Assembly: GCF_004364325.1 (NCBI RefSeq)
Contig: NZ_SOCP01000007.1
Location: forward strand, 310,001-374,000
DNA: 64,000 nt
Reading direction: 5' to 3'
Source of the DNA: Actinophytocola oryzae
Lineage (GTDB): Bacteria > Actinomycetota > Actinomycetes > Mycobacteriales > Pseudonocardiaceae
The position numbers and the translations under genes were made by a program. The notes under the pieces are model-generated. The model did not search any database. It saw only the letters and a program-made list of their open reading frames with translations, and was not told where the DNA came from. Each line of letters opens with the position of its first letter. Position 1 is the stretch's first letter. Positions 31,167-38,890 of this stretch are shown here, one piece after another.

Positions 31167-32359
31167 GACACCTCGTCCACCAGGCCCCACTCGAGTGCGG
31201 TGGCCGCGTCCAGCCGGGTGCCGGTGAGCATCAGCCACGCGGCACGCCACCGCCCGATCCGGCGGGGCACGCTCACCGTCCCACCCGCGCCCGGCACGAG
31301 TCCCATCGCGACCTCCGGCAGGGCGAACCACGCGTCCGACGCGGCGACGACCCGGCCCGCGAACGCCGCCACCTCCACACCCGCACCGACCGCCGCGCCG
31401 CCCACGCGCACGGTGACCTTGTCCCGCACCCGGTCGACGAGACGCCATGGTGCCTGCGCGAGCCGCGTCAGGTAGGCGGCGACCAGGTCCGTCGCGGTGC
31501 CGAACTCGGCGAGGTCACCGCCCGAGCAGAACACCGGTCCGGCGCCGGACAGGTCGACCCGCTGAACGGTCCCGTCCCACACCGCGACCTCGAGCGCCTC
31601 GCACAGCGCCGCCCGCATCGACGCCCCGAGCGCGTTGCGACGCTCGGGGCGGTCGAGCACGACCGACAGGAGGTCACCGTCCCGCTCGACCCGCACCGGC
31701 GTCCGCCCGGGCGCCACGGCCCGCACGGGTGGGCGGCCGGGCCCCGTGTCCGGCGTGGGTGGGAGGTCGGGGGCCGCGATCGGCGTCGGTGGTTGGTCGG
31801 GTGTCGCGACCGGTACGGGCGGGCGGTCGGACGGCGCGGCTGGCACGGGTGGGTGGTCAGGCGCCTCGGCCTGCACGGGTGGGAGGTCTGGCACCGCGCC
31901 CGGCGCCGGGGAGCGGTCGGGTGTCGCGTCCGGCCGGGGCGGTCGGTCGGCCGCAGCACGCACGGGTGGGCGTCGTGTCAGCCAGTCGGCGAACTCGTCG
32001 CCGCCCAGCAGCATCGAGTACGCGGCTGCCTCGGCCGCGAGGCCGGCCGGGACGGTCAGCTGTTCGGTCTGTCGCAGGAGCCTGCCGAGGACCGCCGCGG
32101 CCTGCGGCCGGCGCCGGACCGCGTCGGACAGCGCGCGGACTGCCTCCCCCACGTCCGGCACCGGGACGAGTTCCCGTGCCCGGGTGGGAAAACCGGCGAG
32201 GGTGAGGGTCGACGCCGACACCAGGGGCCGCAGGCGCGGTGGCGGTGGCCGGTTCGCGAGACACACCGTGAGCTGCACCGAGTCCACCACCTCGACGGCG
32301 GCACGCGTGATCGACTCCTCGTCCGCGTCGTGCCAGTCGTCCAACACGATCCGCCTCAT
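31163..32359 (-). CDS. Crotonase-family protein with N-terminal extension and proline-rich tandem-repeat linker
   Basis: A 398-residue protein in three parts. Residues ~1-130 form an unrecognised helical domain starting MRRIVLDDWHDADEES. Residues ~135-215 are a linker of about eight 10-residue repeats like APDLPPTPDT. From ~220 it is an enoyl-CoA hydratase/isomerase, with VFCSGGDLAEF, GAAVGAGVEVAA and FALPEVAMGLVPGAGGT, both Glu positions kept. It overlaps mftD by four bases and the amidohydrolase by four bases. A crotonase of 398 residues is much longer than the usual ~260. Its place in the mycofactocin operon suggests a link to cofactor biosynthesis or to a client pathway; unknown which. 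Confidence 0.85.
   Translation of the reverse strand: MRRIVLDDWHDADEESITRAAVEVVDSVQLTVCLANRPPPPRLRPLVSASTLTLAGFPTRARELVPVPDVGEAVRALSDAVRRRPQAAAVLGRLLRQTEQLTVPAGLAAEAAAYSMLLGGDEFADWLTRRPPVRAAADRPPRPDATPDRSPAPGAVPDLPPVQAEAPDHPPVPAAPSDRPPVPVATPDQPPTPIAAPDLPPTPDTGPGRPPVRAVAPGRTPVRVERDGDLLSVVLDRPERRNALGASMRAALCEALEVAVWDGTVQRVDLSGAGPVFCSGGDLAEFGTATDLVAAYLTRLAQAPWRLVDRVRDKVTVRVGGAAVGAGVEVAAFAGRVVAASDAWFALPEVAMGLVPGAGGTVSVPRRIGRWRAAWLMLTGTRLDAATALEWGLVDEVS
31715..31955 (+). repeat. In-frame 30-bp tandem repeat encoding a proline-rich linker
   Basis: About eight diverged copies at an exact 30-bp period. GGT- or GGC-rich unit boundaries fall near 31730, 31760, 31790, 31820, 31850, 31880, 31910 and 31940. 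They encode 10-residue Pro/Ala/Asp units on the minus strand between the two domains of the crotonase-like protein. Copy number could vary between strains. Confidence 0.8.
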
Positions 32360-33510
32360 CTGGCGAAGCCGGGTGGGACGAGCACGTCGTCGGGGGAGAG
32401 GTCGTGGACGTTGTCGTGCCCCAGCGCGAGCACGGTCGAGTCGATACCGGCCCGCAGCACGTCGAGGACGTTCTCCACCCCCGCCTGCCCACCCGCCGCC
32501 AGGCCCCACAGGTACGCGCGGCCGATCATGACCGCCCGCGCCCCCAGCGCCACCGCCTTGACCACGTCGCTGCCCCGCCGGATCCCGCCGTCGAGCAGCA
32601 CCTCGACCTGGTCGCCGACGGCCGCCACGACGGCCGGGAGCGCGCGGATCGTCGCGGGCGTGCCGTCGAGGTTGTTGCCGCCGTGGTTGGAGACCGAGAT
32701 CGCGCTCACGCCCGCGTCCACGGCCCGCCGCGCCTCGTCCGGCCGGTACACGCCCTTGAGCAGGAACGGCCCGTCCCACTGCTCCCGCAGCCAGCGCACG
32801 TCCTCCCAGCTCGGCGGCGGGGTCTGCATCCACTGGCCGTACGCGCCGAAGAACGCCGGCGGGGCCTGGCCGCCCGTGGCCATGTTCGGCACCGTGAGGT
32901 CCGGTACCCGGCCCGACCGCAGGTAGGCCCACAGCCACCGGGGTCGCGCGAGGGCCTGCGGCGCGAACCGCAGCGCCTCCCGCACGGTCAGGCGTTCCGG
33001 GATGTGCGGGCTGCCCCAGTCCCGGCTGTGCGAGAACGACCAGTCCAGCGTCAGGATCACACCCACCACCCCGGCGGCCCTGGCCCGTGCGAGGCGTTCG
33101 AGCATCTCGTCCCGGGTGCCGCACCAGTAGACCTGGAAGAACGTCCTCGGGTTCGCGGCGACGACCTCCTCCACCGGCTTGCTGGCGAACGAGCTCAGGC
33201 CCATCGCCGTGCCCCGTGACGCCGCCGCGCGCGCGACCGCGACCTCGCCCTGCGGGCACACCGCCTGCACCCCGGTGGGCGAGATGACCACGGGCATCGA
33301 CACCGGCTGCCCCAGCACGGTCGTGGCCAGCTCGCGCTTGGCGGACAGGCCGGCCGTGCGTGGCGCGAAGCCCAGCTCGTCGAACGCGGACTGGTTGTCC
33401 CGCAGGGTCACGCCCTTCTCGGAGCCCGCGATCAGTGCACTGTAGACGGACGTCGGCAGTCGCTTCTTCGCCTGTCGCTGGGCATCGGCGACGGACTCGA
33501 ACCAGGCCAT
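32356..33510 (-). CDS. mftD: MftD, FMN-dependent mycofactocin biosynthesis dehydrogenase
   Basis: A 384-residue alpha-hydroxyacid-oxidase-fold flavoprotein. SPTGVQAVCPQGEVAVARAA, FQVYW and DWSFSHSRDWG are FMN-site segments. The active-site region is AISVSNHGGNNLDGTPA, and LLDGGIRRGSDVVKA binds the FMN phosphate. MftD oxidatively deaminates the MftC/MftE product to give the redox-active dicarbonyl of premycofactocin (established). ATG 33510 lies three bases after mftF, and the stop overlaps the next start (ATGA). The location after mftF, instead of right after mftC, differs from the mycobacterial order. Confidence 0.92.
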   Translation of the reverse strand: MAWFESVADAQRQAKKRLPTSVYSALIAGSEKGVTLRDNQSAFDELGFAPRTAGLSAKRELATTVLGQPVSMPVVISPTGVQAVCPQGEVAVARAAASRGTAMGLSSFASKPVEEVVAANPRTFFQVYWCGTRDEMLERLARARAAGVVGVILTLDWSFSHSRDWGSPHIPERLTVREALRFAPQALARPRWLWAYLRSGRVPDLTVPNMATGGQAPPAFFGAYGQWMQTPPPSWEDVRWLREQWDGPFLLKGVYRPDEARRAVDAGVSAISVSNHGGNNLDGTPATIRALPAVVAAVGDQVEVLLDGGIRRGSDVVKAVALGARAVMIGRAYLWGLAAGGQAGVENVLDVLRAGIDSTVLALGHDNVHDLSPDDVLVPPGFAR

Positions 33511-33513
33511 GTC

Positions 33514-35010
33514 TCACGTCCTCGGGTGGGTGCGCCTGCGGATGCTCGGCAGCAGCGCGGCGGCGGTGCGGTGGGTGACGCTGCCCGCCCACACCCCGCT
33601 GCCGTAGGCGAGGTCGTCGGCGAGCCGCCCGAGCACGAACCGCGCCGGGTCCAGGGTGTGCCGGTGGCGCCACCACTCGGCCAGCGCCGGGCCGACCACC
33701 AGCGACGCCACCGCGGTCCGGTGGCCGCGGCGTGCGGCGAGCGCCGCCAGCACCGGCAGCGCGTACTGGGTGCCGTAGCGGCCGACGCCGAGCCACGTCC
33801 GGTAGGCCGCGTTCGCCATGACGCGGGTGACGCCGGGGTCCGGTTGTCCTGTGTGGCGCACCGCCTGCCGGGTGGTCAGTACGGATATCGCGAAGGCGGT
33901 CGCGGCCAGTGCGGGCCTGCGTGCGAGTGCGGCGGCGACGGTGGCCGCAGGCCACGGGAACAGCACCAGCGGCGGCACGTTGCCGGGATGGCGGAGCGCG
34001 AGGGGCGCGGCGGACGTGCCGTAGCGGAACCGCCGGTGCAGCAGGCCCCGCCAGGTCTCCGGTTCCAGGTGTCGCACGTGGACGGTCGGGTCGAAGCGCA
34101 GCCGCCAGCCCGCCTCGTGCAGCCGCCACACCAGGTCGACGTCCTCGCCGGCGACCGACAGCCCCGGGTCGAGCACGTCGCCGTCGCGGGCGACCGCGGC
34201 CAGCGCGGCACGGCGGAGCACCAGTGCGGCCGTCGGTGCCCACGCCACCCGGGTGCCCGGCGCGACGGCGGCGGGGGTCTCCCCGAGGTCGAGGCCGAAC
34301 GTGGCACGTGTGTAGCGGCCCGCCCAGCTGTCCGGGGCGACCGGCACCACGCGGGGTGCGACCGCCGCGACCAGCGGGTCGGCGAAATGCCGTGCCAGGG
34401 CGGCGATCCAGCCCGGTGGCGGCACGCAGTCGCTGTCCACGAAGGCCACCAGCTCGGTGTCGGACGCGTCGATGCCGGTGTTGCGGGCGGCGGCCGGGCC
34501 GCCGTTGACCGGCCGCACGACCAGCCGGGCGCCGAACCGCCGCGCGGCGCGTGCGACCGCGCCGGGGTCGCGGGACGCGTCGTCGACGACGACGATCGGG
34601 TGGCCGTCGCGTGCCACGGCGGTGAGGCAGGGGACGAGCTTGTCGACCCGGTCGTGGACGGGGACCACGACGGTCACGTCGGGCGCGTTCGTCGAGGCGG
34701 GCGGCTCGGGGTGCGCGAGCCCGGCGTCGGTGAGCCTGCGGGCGAGGACCCCGGCGGCGGCGCTCGTGACCGGGCCGTTCGCCAGCTCCGTCCACGCGGC
34801 CCGGCCTGCCGGGGTGAGCCGGACGATCCTGGCGGGTGAGCCGCCGTACCAGCTGGTGGGGGAGAGCCGCCTCGTCGACTCGTCGAGCGTGATCCGGAAC
34901 CCGGCGGGAAGTGGGGCGGTCGCGTGCCGGACGCACTGAAGGACGCCTTCATGACGCTGGGCGTTACGAAGGCGTCCTTCAGTGCGCTGGGGGTCGGGTG
35001 TCGCTGTCAC
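33514..35010 (-). CDS. mftF: MftF, mycofactocin glycosyltransferase, with repeat-encoded N-terminal insert
   Basis: A 498-residue family-2 glycosyltransferase that adds glucose units to the cofactor. PLPAGFRITLDESTRRL and YGGSPARIVRLTPAGR form the usual MftF N-terminal domain. The GT-A domain has TVVVPVHDRVDKL, VVDDASRD, GGPAAARNTG and VDSDCVPP, with GEDVDLVWRLHEAGW later; hydrophobic stretches follow near the C terminus. The only start upstream of the conserved region is GTG 35010, overlapping the SDR stop (GTGA). Between it and PLPAGF lies a 53-bp repeat, read in frame as residues ~9-26 (TEGRLRNAQRHEGVLQC). Confidence 0.9.
   Translation of the reverse strand: MTATPDPQRTEGRLRNAQRHEGVLQCVRHATAPLPAGFRITLDESTRRLSPTSWYGGSPARIVRLTPAGRAAWTELANGPVTSAAAGVLARRLTDAGLAHPEPPASTNAPDVTVVVPVHDRVDKLVPCLTAVARDGHPIVVVDDASRDPGAVARAARRFGARLVVRPVNGGPAAARNTGIDASDTELVAFVDSDCVPPPGWIAALARHFADPLVAAVAPRVVPVAPDSWAGRYTRATFGLDLGETPAAVAPGTRVAWAPTAALVLRRAALAAVARDGDVLDPGLSVAGEDVDLVWRLHEAGWRLRFDPTVHVRHLEPETWRGLLHRRFRYGTSAAPLALRHPGNVPPLVLFPWPAATVAAALARRPALAATAFAISVLTTRQAVRHTGQPDPGVTRVMANAAYRTWLGVGRYGTQYALPVLAALAARRGHRTAVASLVVGPALAEWWRHRHTLDPARFVLGRLADDLAYGSGVWAGSVTHRTAAALLPSIRRRTHPRT
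34933..34985. repeat. 53-bp palindromic repeat inside the 5' end of mftF
   Basis: A 30-bp unit (34933-34962) plus a 23-bp unit (34963-34985). The arms are those of the copies at 3258 and 6209 except two mismatches near the loop (ATGACGC against GTAACGC). It is translated in frame within mftF, only 23 bases after the start codon, so its hairpin may also affect translation initiation. Confidence 0.87.
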
Positions 35011-35795
35011 AGGGAGAGTCCTCCGTCCACCGGGACCACGGCGCCGGTCATGCCGCTGCCCGCGGGACCGGCGATGAACGCGAGCACCTCGGCGACCTCC
35101 ACCGGGTCCAGCAGGCGTCGGACCGGTTGCTGCGCGGCGAAGTCCTGTGCGCCGTCGAGGCCGTAGAGGCGGGCGCTCTCGGCCAGGACCGGGGTGTCGG
35201 TGGAGCCGGGGCTGACCGCGTTCGCGGTGACGCCGGTGCCGCCCAGCTCCACGGCCAGCGCCCGGACCAGCCCGGCGACCCCGGCCTTGGCCGCGCAGTA
35301 GGCGGCGAGCATCGGCAGCCCGCGCGTCGCGGCCACCGACGCGACCGCCAGGAACCGGCCCGAGCGCGGCACGGGCCTGCGCAGCAGCGCGGGCACGGCC
35401 GCCCGAGCCAGGTTCACCACCCCGCCGAGGTCCACCTCGAGCACCGCGCGCTGCTGGTCGACCGGGACCTCCCACAGCGGCGCGCCGCCCGCGACCACAC
35501 CGGCGGCGGCCACCGCGATGTCCAGCCCGCCGTAGCGGGACTCGGCCTCCGCGACCGCCGCCACCATCCCGCCGGGGTCGCGCACGTCCGCGATGAAGGC
35601 CGCCGCGGTCGCGTGCCGGTTCGCCTCCTCGACCACGGCGGCGAGGTCGGTCTCGGTGCCGAGCGGGTAGGGGAGCGCCGGGTCGTCCTTGGCCCGGTCG
35701 ACCGCGAGCACCGACCACCCCCTGGTCGCGAGCGCCACCACGGTCGCCGCCCCGATCCCGCGGGCCGCCCCGGTGACCAGCGCGACCCGGGTCAC
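35007..35795 (-). CDS. SDR oxidoreductase inserted in the mycofactocin operon
   Basis: A 262-residue SDR with TGAARGIGAATVVALATRGW, the active-site YCAAK, and VTANAVSPGSTDTPV. It lies between mftC and mftF and resembles the SDR subfamily known from mycofactocin neighbourhoods. GTG 35795 is preferred over GTG 35798 because GAGGAG is five bases upstream. It starts 31 bases after mftC and its stop overlaps the mftF start. A role as client enzyme of mycofactocin is likely; its loop differs from the GQGRSHA type seen at 17827. Confidence 0.88.
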   Translation of the reverse strand: MTRVALVTGAARGIGAATVVALATRGWSVLAVDRAKDDPALPYPLGTETDLAAVVEEANRHATAAAFIADVRDPGGMVAAVAEAESRYGGLDIAVAAAGVVAGGAPLWEVPVDQQRAVLEVDLGGVVNLARAAVPALLRRPVPRSGRFLAVASVAATRGLPMLAAYCAAKAGVAGLVRALAVELGGTGVTANAVSPGSTDTPVLAESARLYGLDGAQDFAAQQPVRRLLDPVEVAEVLAFIAGPAGSGMTGAVVPVDGGLSL

Positions 35796-35826
35796 CACGG
35801 CTCCTCGCGCACCGCCCGGCACCGGC

Positions 35827-36999
35827 TCACGGCGCGAACCCCGCGAGCGGGCTCTCGTCGCAGGACCGGTCCGGCGGGCGACGCATCCCGATCGTCACCG
35901 GCACGGGTCGCCCGCGGTGCGAGTGGTCCAGCGACGGTCGCGGCTTGGTGTCCACCCCGGACAGGGCGGTCGCCCCGTGCCCCTTGACGCACTCCGGGTC
36001 GGGTCCGTCGAGCGGCAGGCCGGTGAAGAACTTCGCGGCCATGCACCCGCCCCGGCAGGCGTCGAATGCCGAACACGACGTGCACGCGCCGCCGGTCTGC
36101 GGCCTGCGCAGGTCGGTGAACAGCTCGGACTCCCGCCACACGCGGGAGAAGCCGCCGGTGTCGCGGACGTTGCCCGCGAGGAAGTTCTCGTGGATCGCGA
36201 ACGGGCAGGCGTAGACGTCGCCGACCGGGTCGATCAGGCACACCACCCGCCCGGCACCGCACAGGTTCAGGCCAGGCAACGCGTCGCCGTAGGCCGCGAG
36301 GTGGAAGAAGGAGTCACCGGTGAGCACGTCCTCGCCGCGCGCGAGCAGCCAGTCGTAGAGCTGTCGCTGCTGCGCGGCGGTCGGGTGCAGCTCGTCCCAG
36401 ACGTCCGCGCCCCGCCCGGACGGCCGCAGCCGGGTCAGCCGCAGCTGCGCGCCGAACCGGTCCGCGATCTCCTTGAACGCGTCGAGCTGGCCCGCGTTCG
36501 CCCGCGTGACCACGACCGACACCTTGAACCCCCGGAACCCGGCGGCACGCAGGTTCTCCATGGCACGCAACGCCGTCCGGTACGAACCGGGCCCGCGCAC
36601 CGCGTCGTTGACCGCCTCGGTCGCGCCGTCGAGGGAGATCTGGACGTCCACGTAGTCGCTCGCCGCCAGCCGTTCCGCGACCGACGGCGTGATCCGGACC
36701 CCGTTGGTGGAGAACTTGACGCCCACGTGATGGGCGGTGGCGTAGTCGACCAGCTCCCAGAAGTCGGGACGCACGGTCGGTTCGCCGCCGCCGATGTTCA
36801 CGTAGAACACCCGCATCCGCGCCAGCTCGTCGACGACCGCCTTGCACTCCACAGTGGACAGCTCACGCGGGTCGCGGCGCCCCGAGCTGGACAGGCAGTG
36901 CACGCACGACAGGTTGCACGCGTAGGTCAGCTCCCAGGTCAGGCAGATCGGCGCGTCGAGCCCGTACTGGAACTGCTCGACCAACGGCAGGACAGTCAC
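35827..36999 (-). CDS. mftC: MftC, radical SAM mycofactocin maturase
   Basis: A 390-residue radical SAM/SPASM enzyme. Cys28, Cys32 and Cys35 (CNLSCVHC) bind the SAM [4Fe-4S] cluster. The SPASM part has CGAGRVVCLIDPVGDVYACPF and a C-terminal set around CTSCSAFDACRGGC. MftC decarboxylates the C-terminal Tyr of MftA and then forms the Val-Tyr crosslink (established). GTG 36999 overlaps the mftB stop. MftA ends in GVY and MftB sits directly upstream, as required. Confidence 0.95.
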   Translation of the reverse strand: MTVLPLVEQFQYGLDAPICLTWELTYACNLSCVHCLSSSGRRDPRELSTVECKAVVDELARMRVFYVNIGGGEPTVRPDFWELVDYATAHHVGVKFSTNGVRITPSVAERLAASDYVDVQISLDGATEAVNDAVRGPGSYRTALRAMENLRAAGFRGFKVSVVVTRANAGQLDAFKEIADRFGAQLRLTRLRPSGRGADVWDELHPTAAQQRQLYDWLLARGEDVLTGDSFFHLAAYGDALPGLNLCGAGRVVCLIDPVGDVYACPFAIHENFLAGNVRDTGGFSRVWRESELFTDLRRPQTGGACTSCSAFDACRGGCMAAKFFTGLPLDGPDPECVKGHGATALSGVDTKPRPSLDHSHRGRPVPVTIGMRRPPDRSCDESPLAGFAP

Positions 37000-37265
37000 G
37001 TTCGCTCCCGGATCATGTCGGACGCGGCCAGCGCGGTCAGCGCGGCGCGGAAGGCGGGCAGCTCCTCGACACCGACACCCGCGTGCTCACAGGCGATCCT
37101 GGCCGTCGGCCAGTCGCCGAGGGTCCGCACCACCGCCAGCAGCGCCGGGCTCTTCAGGAACGACAGCCGCCGCGTGCCGAAGTGGTACAGCAGTGCCCCG
37201 AACCGCTCCGGTCGCACCGCCACCTGCTCCGGCACGCGCCAGGCCGCGTCCAGAACGTCAGTCAT
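36996..37265 (-). CDS. mftB: MftB, mycofactocin precursor-binding chaperone
   Basis: An 89-residue RRE-type protein that presents MftA to MftC. The motif PERFGALLYHFGTRRLSFLKSPAL is typical for MftB (first 20 residues of it span about 21-40). ATG 37265 was chosen over an upstream in-frame start because GGAG lies about nine bases before it and because the homologous region begins there. The gap to mftA is 23 bases; the stop overlaps mftC (GTGA). Confidence 0.93.
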   Translation of the reverse strand: MTDVLDAAWRVPEQVAVRPERFGALLYHFGTRRLSFLKSPALLAVVRTLGDWPTARIACEHAGVGVEELPAFRAALTALAASDMIRERT

Positions 37266-37288
37266 TCTGTTCGCTCCGCAAGCTTCGC

Positions 37289-37402
37289 TCAGTACACACC
37301 GCACATTCCGTCGATCGAAACCTCTTCCACGAGCAGTTCCTCCACGACCAGCACCGGCTCGGGAGTGTCCTGCTCGATCGTCCGCGTCTGGTTGTCCGAC
37401 AT
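37289..37402 (-). CDS. mftA: MftA, mycofactocin precursor peptide
   Basis: A 37-residue peptide read from ATG 37402 with AAGGAG six bases upstream, ending TGA 37291-37289. The C terminus is IDGMCGVY, matching the conserved MftA end in which the last Val-Tyr becomes the cofactor core. The middle is acidic (VVEELLVEEVS). The gene is short enough to be missed by ORF callers. It heads the operon mftA-B-C-SDR-mftF-mftD and is divergent from mftR. Confidence 0.96.
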   Translation of the reverse strand: MSDNQTRTIEQDTPEPVLVVEELLVEEVSIDGMCGVY

Positions 37403-37433
37403 GGCGAACTCCTTTTTGGCACCGTGTGTCGAA

Positions 37434-37447
37434 TATCTAGTACGATA
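37434..37447. promoter_or_regulatory. Candidate MftR operator between mftA and mftR
   Basis: TATC-TAGTAC-GATA is a perfect inverted repeat centred in the 55-bp divergent promoter region. A wider pair, CACCGT (37420-37425) and ACGGTG (37453-37458), is centred within 2 bp of it. A single TetR dimer here could control both mftR and the mft operon. Confidence 0.5.
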
Positions 37448-37457
37448 ACGTCACGGT

Positions 37458-38147
37458 GTGACACAAACAAGCCCCGGACGGCGCGGGCGACCCCGTGGCA
37501 CCAGCGCCCGCCAGCTGGAGCTGATCGCGCTGCGCCTGTTCACCGGACAGGGTTTCCACGAGACGACCGTCGACCAGATCGCCGAGGCCGCTGGCGTCAG
37601 CAGGCGCACGTTCTTCCGCTACTTCGACGCGAAGTCCGAGGTGCTGTGGGCGGAGTTCGACAACGAGGTCACGACGATCCGCGCCATGCTCGCCGAGACG
37701 CCCGAGGACCTGCCCGTGATGGTCGCGGTGCGCCAGGCGGTCATCGCCGCCAACCACTACCGCGCGGAGGACGTGCCCGAGCTGCGCATGCGGATGCACC
37801 TGATCAGCACCGTGCCCGAGCTGGCCGCCAGCGCCACCGTCCACTACGACGCCTGGGAACGGGCCATCGCCGAGTTCGTCGGCCGCCGCACCGGCCAGCC
37901 CGGCGACTCCCTGTACCCGCTCGCCGCGGGCCGCGCCACCCTCGCCGCCTGCCGGGCGGCCTACGAACGCTGGTCGGCCCGCGCGGACGCCGACCTCACG
38001 CACTACCTCGACGCCGCACTCCGTGCCCTGGCAGCGGGTTTCGGCGACACCGCGCTGACCACAGAGCCGGATCCCGGCAGTGGCAGCGAATCCGGCGGGG
38101 TCAGCGCGCGGTCCACCCGCCGTCCACGACGACCGTCTGCCCGGTGA
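37458..38147 (+). CDS. mftR: MftR, TetR family regulator of the mycofactocin cluster
   Basis: A 229-residue TetR protein. RRGRPRGTSARQLELIALRLF, TTVDQIAEAAGVSRRTFFRYF and AKSEVLW give an MftR-like DNA-binding domain at residues ~8-58. It is divergent from mftA, as in mycobacteria, where MftR represses the cluster and responds to long-chain acyl-CoA (known for M. smegmatis). GTG 37458 is the annotated start. The last 47 bases overlap the convergent SDR gene, giving a Ser/Arg-rich tail unlikely to be functional. Confidence 0.92.
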   Translation: MTQTSPGRRGRPRGTSARQLELIALRLFTGQGFHETTVDQIAEAAGVSRRTFFRYFDAKSEVLWAEFDNEVTTIRAMLAETPEDLPVMVAVRQAVIAANHYRAEDVPELRMRMHLISTVPELAASATVHYDAWERAIAEFVGRRTGQPGDSLYPLAAGRATLAACRAAYERWSARADADLTHYLDAALRALAAGFGDTALTTEPDPGSGSESGGVSARSTRRPRRPSAR

Positions 38148-38868
38148 CGTAGCGCCCGGCGTCGCCGACGAGCCACAGGACGGCGCCCACGATGTCGTCC
38201 GCGGTGCCCTCCCGGGGCAGCGGGGTGTTGCGGCGCAGGTACTCGACGGCTCGCTCGCTCTCGTACAGCGGACCGGTGATCTCGCTGCGGAAGAAGCCCG
38301 GTGCCACGGTGTTCACGCGGATCGAGTGCCGCGCCCACTGCACCGCCAGCTCGGCCGTCAGCCCGGACAGGCCGGCCTTGCTCGCCGCGTAGGACGCCTG
38401 CGGAATCCCGGGGATGCCGACCCGGCCGCTGATCGACGACACGTTCACGACCACACCCCGGCCCGCGTCACGCATGTGCGGGAACACGGCCTGCGCCAGC
38501 AGGAACGGCGCCACCAGGTTGAGGTCCAGCGTGCGGCGGACGGCGTCGAGCGGCTCGGACTCGGCGCGTTCGGTCGTGAACATGTTCCCGGCCGCGCTGA
38601 CGAGGATCTGCGGCGGACCCAGGCCCTCGACGACCGCGGGCACCACCGTGCCGACCTCGTCCACGCTGGACAGATCACGGCAGACGGCGACGCCGCCGAT
38701 CTCCTCGGCCAGCTCCGCCAACCGGTCCCGGCGCCGCGCGACCACCGCGACCCGGGCGCCGAACGCGGCCAGTGCCCTGGCCACGGCCGCGCCGAGACCC
38801 GACGACGCGCCGGTCACGATCGCGACCCGGCCGTCGAGGCGGAACATCGTGTCGGGGTCCGGCGGCAC
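38101..38868 (-). CDS. SDR family oxidoreductase
   Basis: A 255-residue classical SDR with TGASSGLGAAVARAL at residues 19-33, VVARRRDRL suggesting NADP preference, SSISGRVG, and active-site YAASK. IRVNTVAPGFFRSEI follows. GTG 38868 lies 22 bases after the GntR gene. Its 3' end overlaps mftR by 47 bases in convergent orientation. It is probably part of the ligase-GntR-SDR operon. Confidence 0.92.
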   Translation of the reverse strand: MPPDPDTMFRLDGRVAIVTGASSGLGAAVARALAAFGARVAVVARRRDRLAELAEEIGGVAVCRDLSSVDEVGTVVPAVVEGLGPPQILVSAAGNMFTTERAESEPLDAVRRTLDLNLVAPFLLAQAVFPHMRDAGRGVVVNVSSISGRVGIPGIPQASYAASKAGLSGLTAELAVQWARHSIRVNTVAPGFFRSEITGPLYESERAVEYLRRNTPLPREGTADDIVGAVLWLVGDAGRYVTGQTVVVDGGWTAR

Positions 38869-38890
38869 TGGTCTCCTTCGCGCGAGGTCT

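Noticed and set aside
31715..31955. CRISPR-like or regulatory tandem repeat
   Set aside because: The 30-bp period lies within an open frame and encodes a regular 10-residue Pro-rich linker; units are diverged and not separated by spacers.
32360..34936. Upstream extension of the crotonase frame across mftD and mftF
   Set aside because: It is a shadow frame; the real start is ATG 32359 overlapping the mftD stop.
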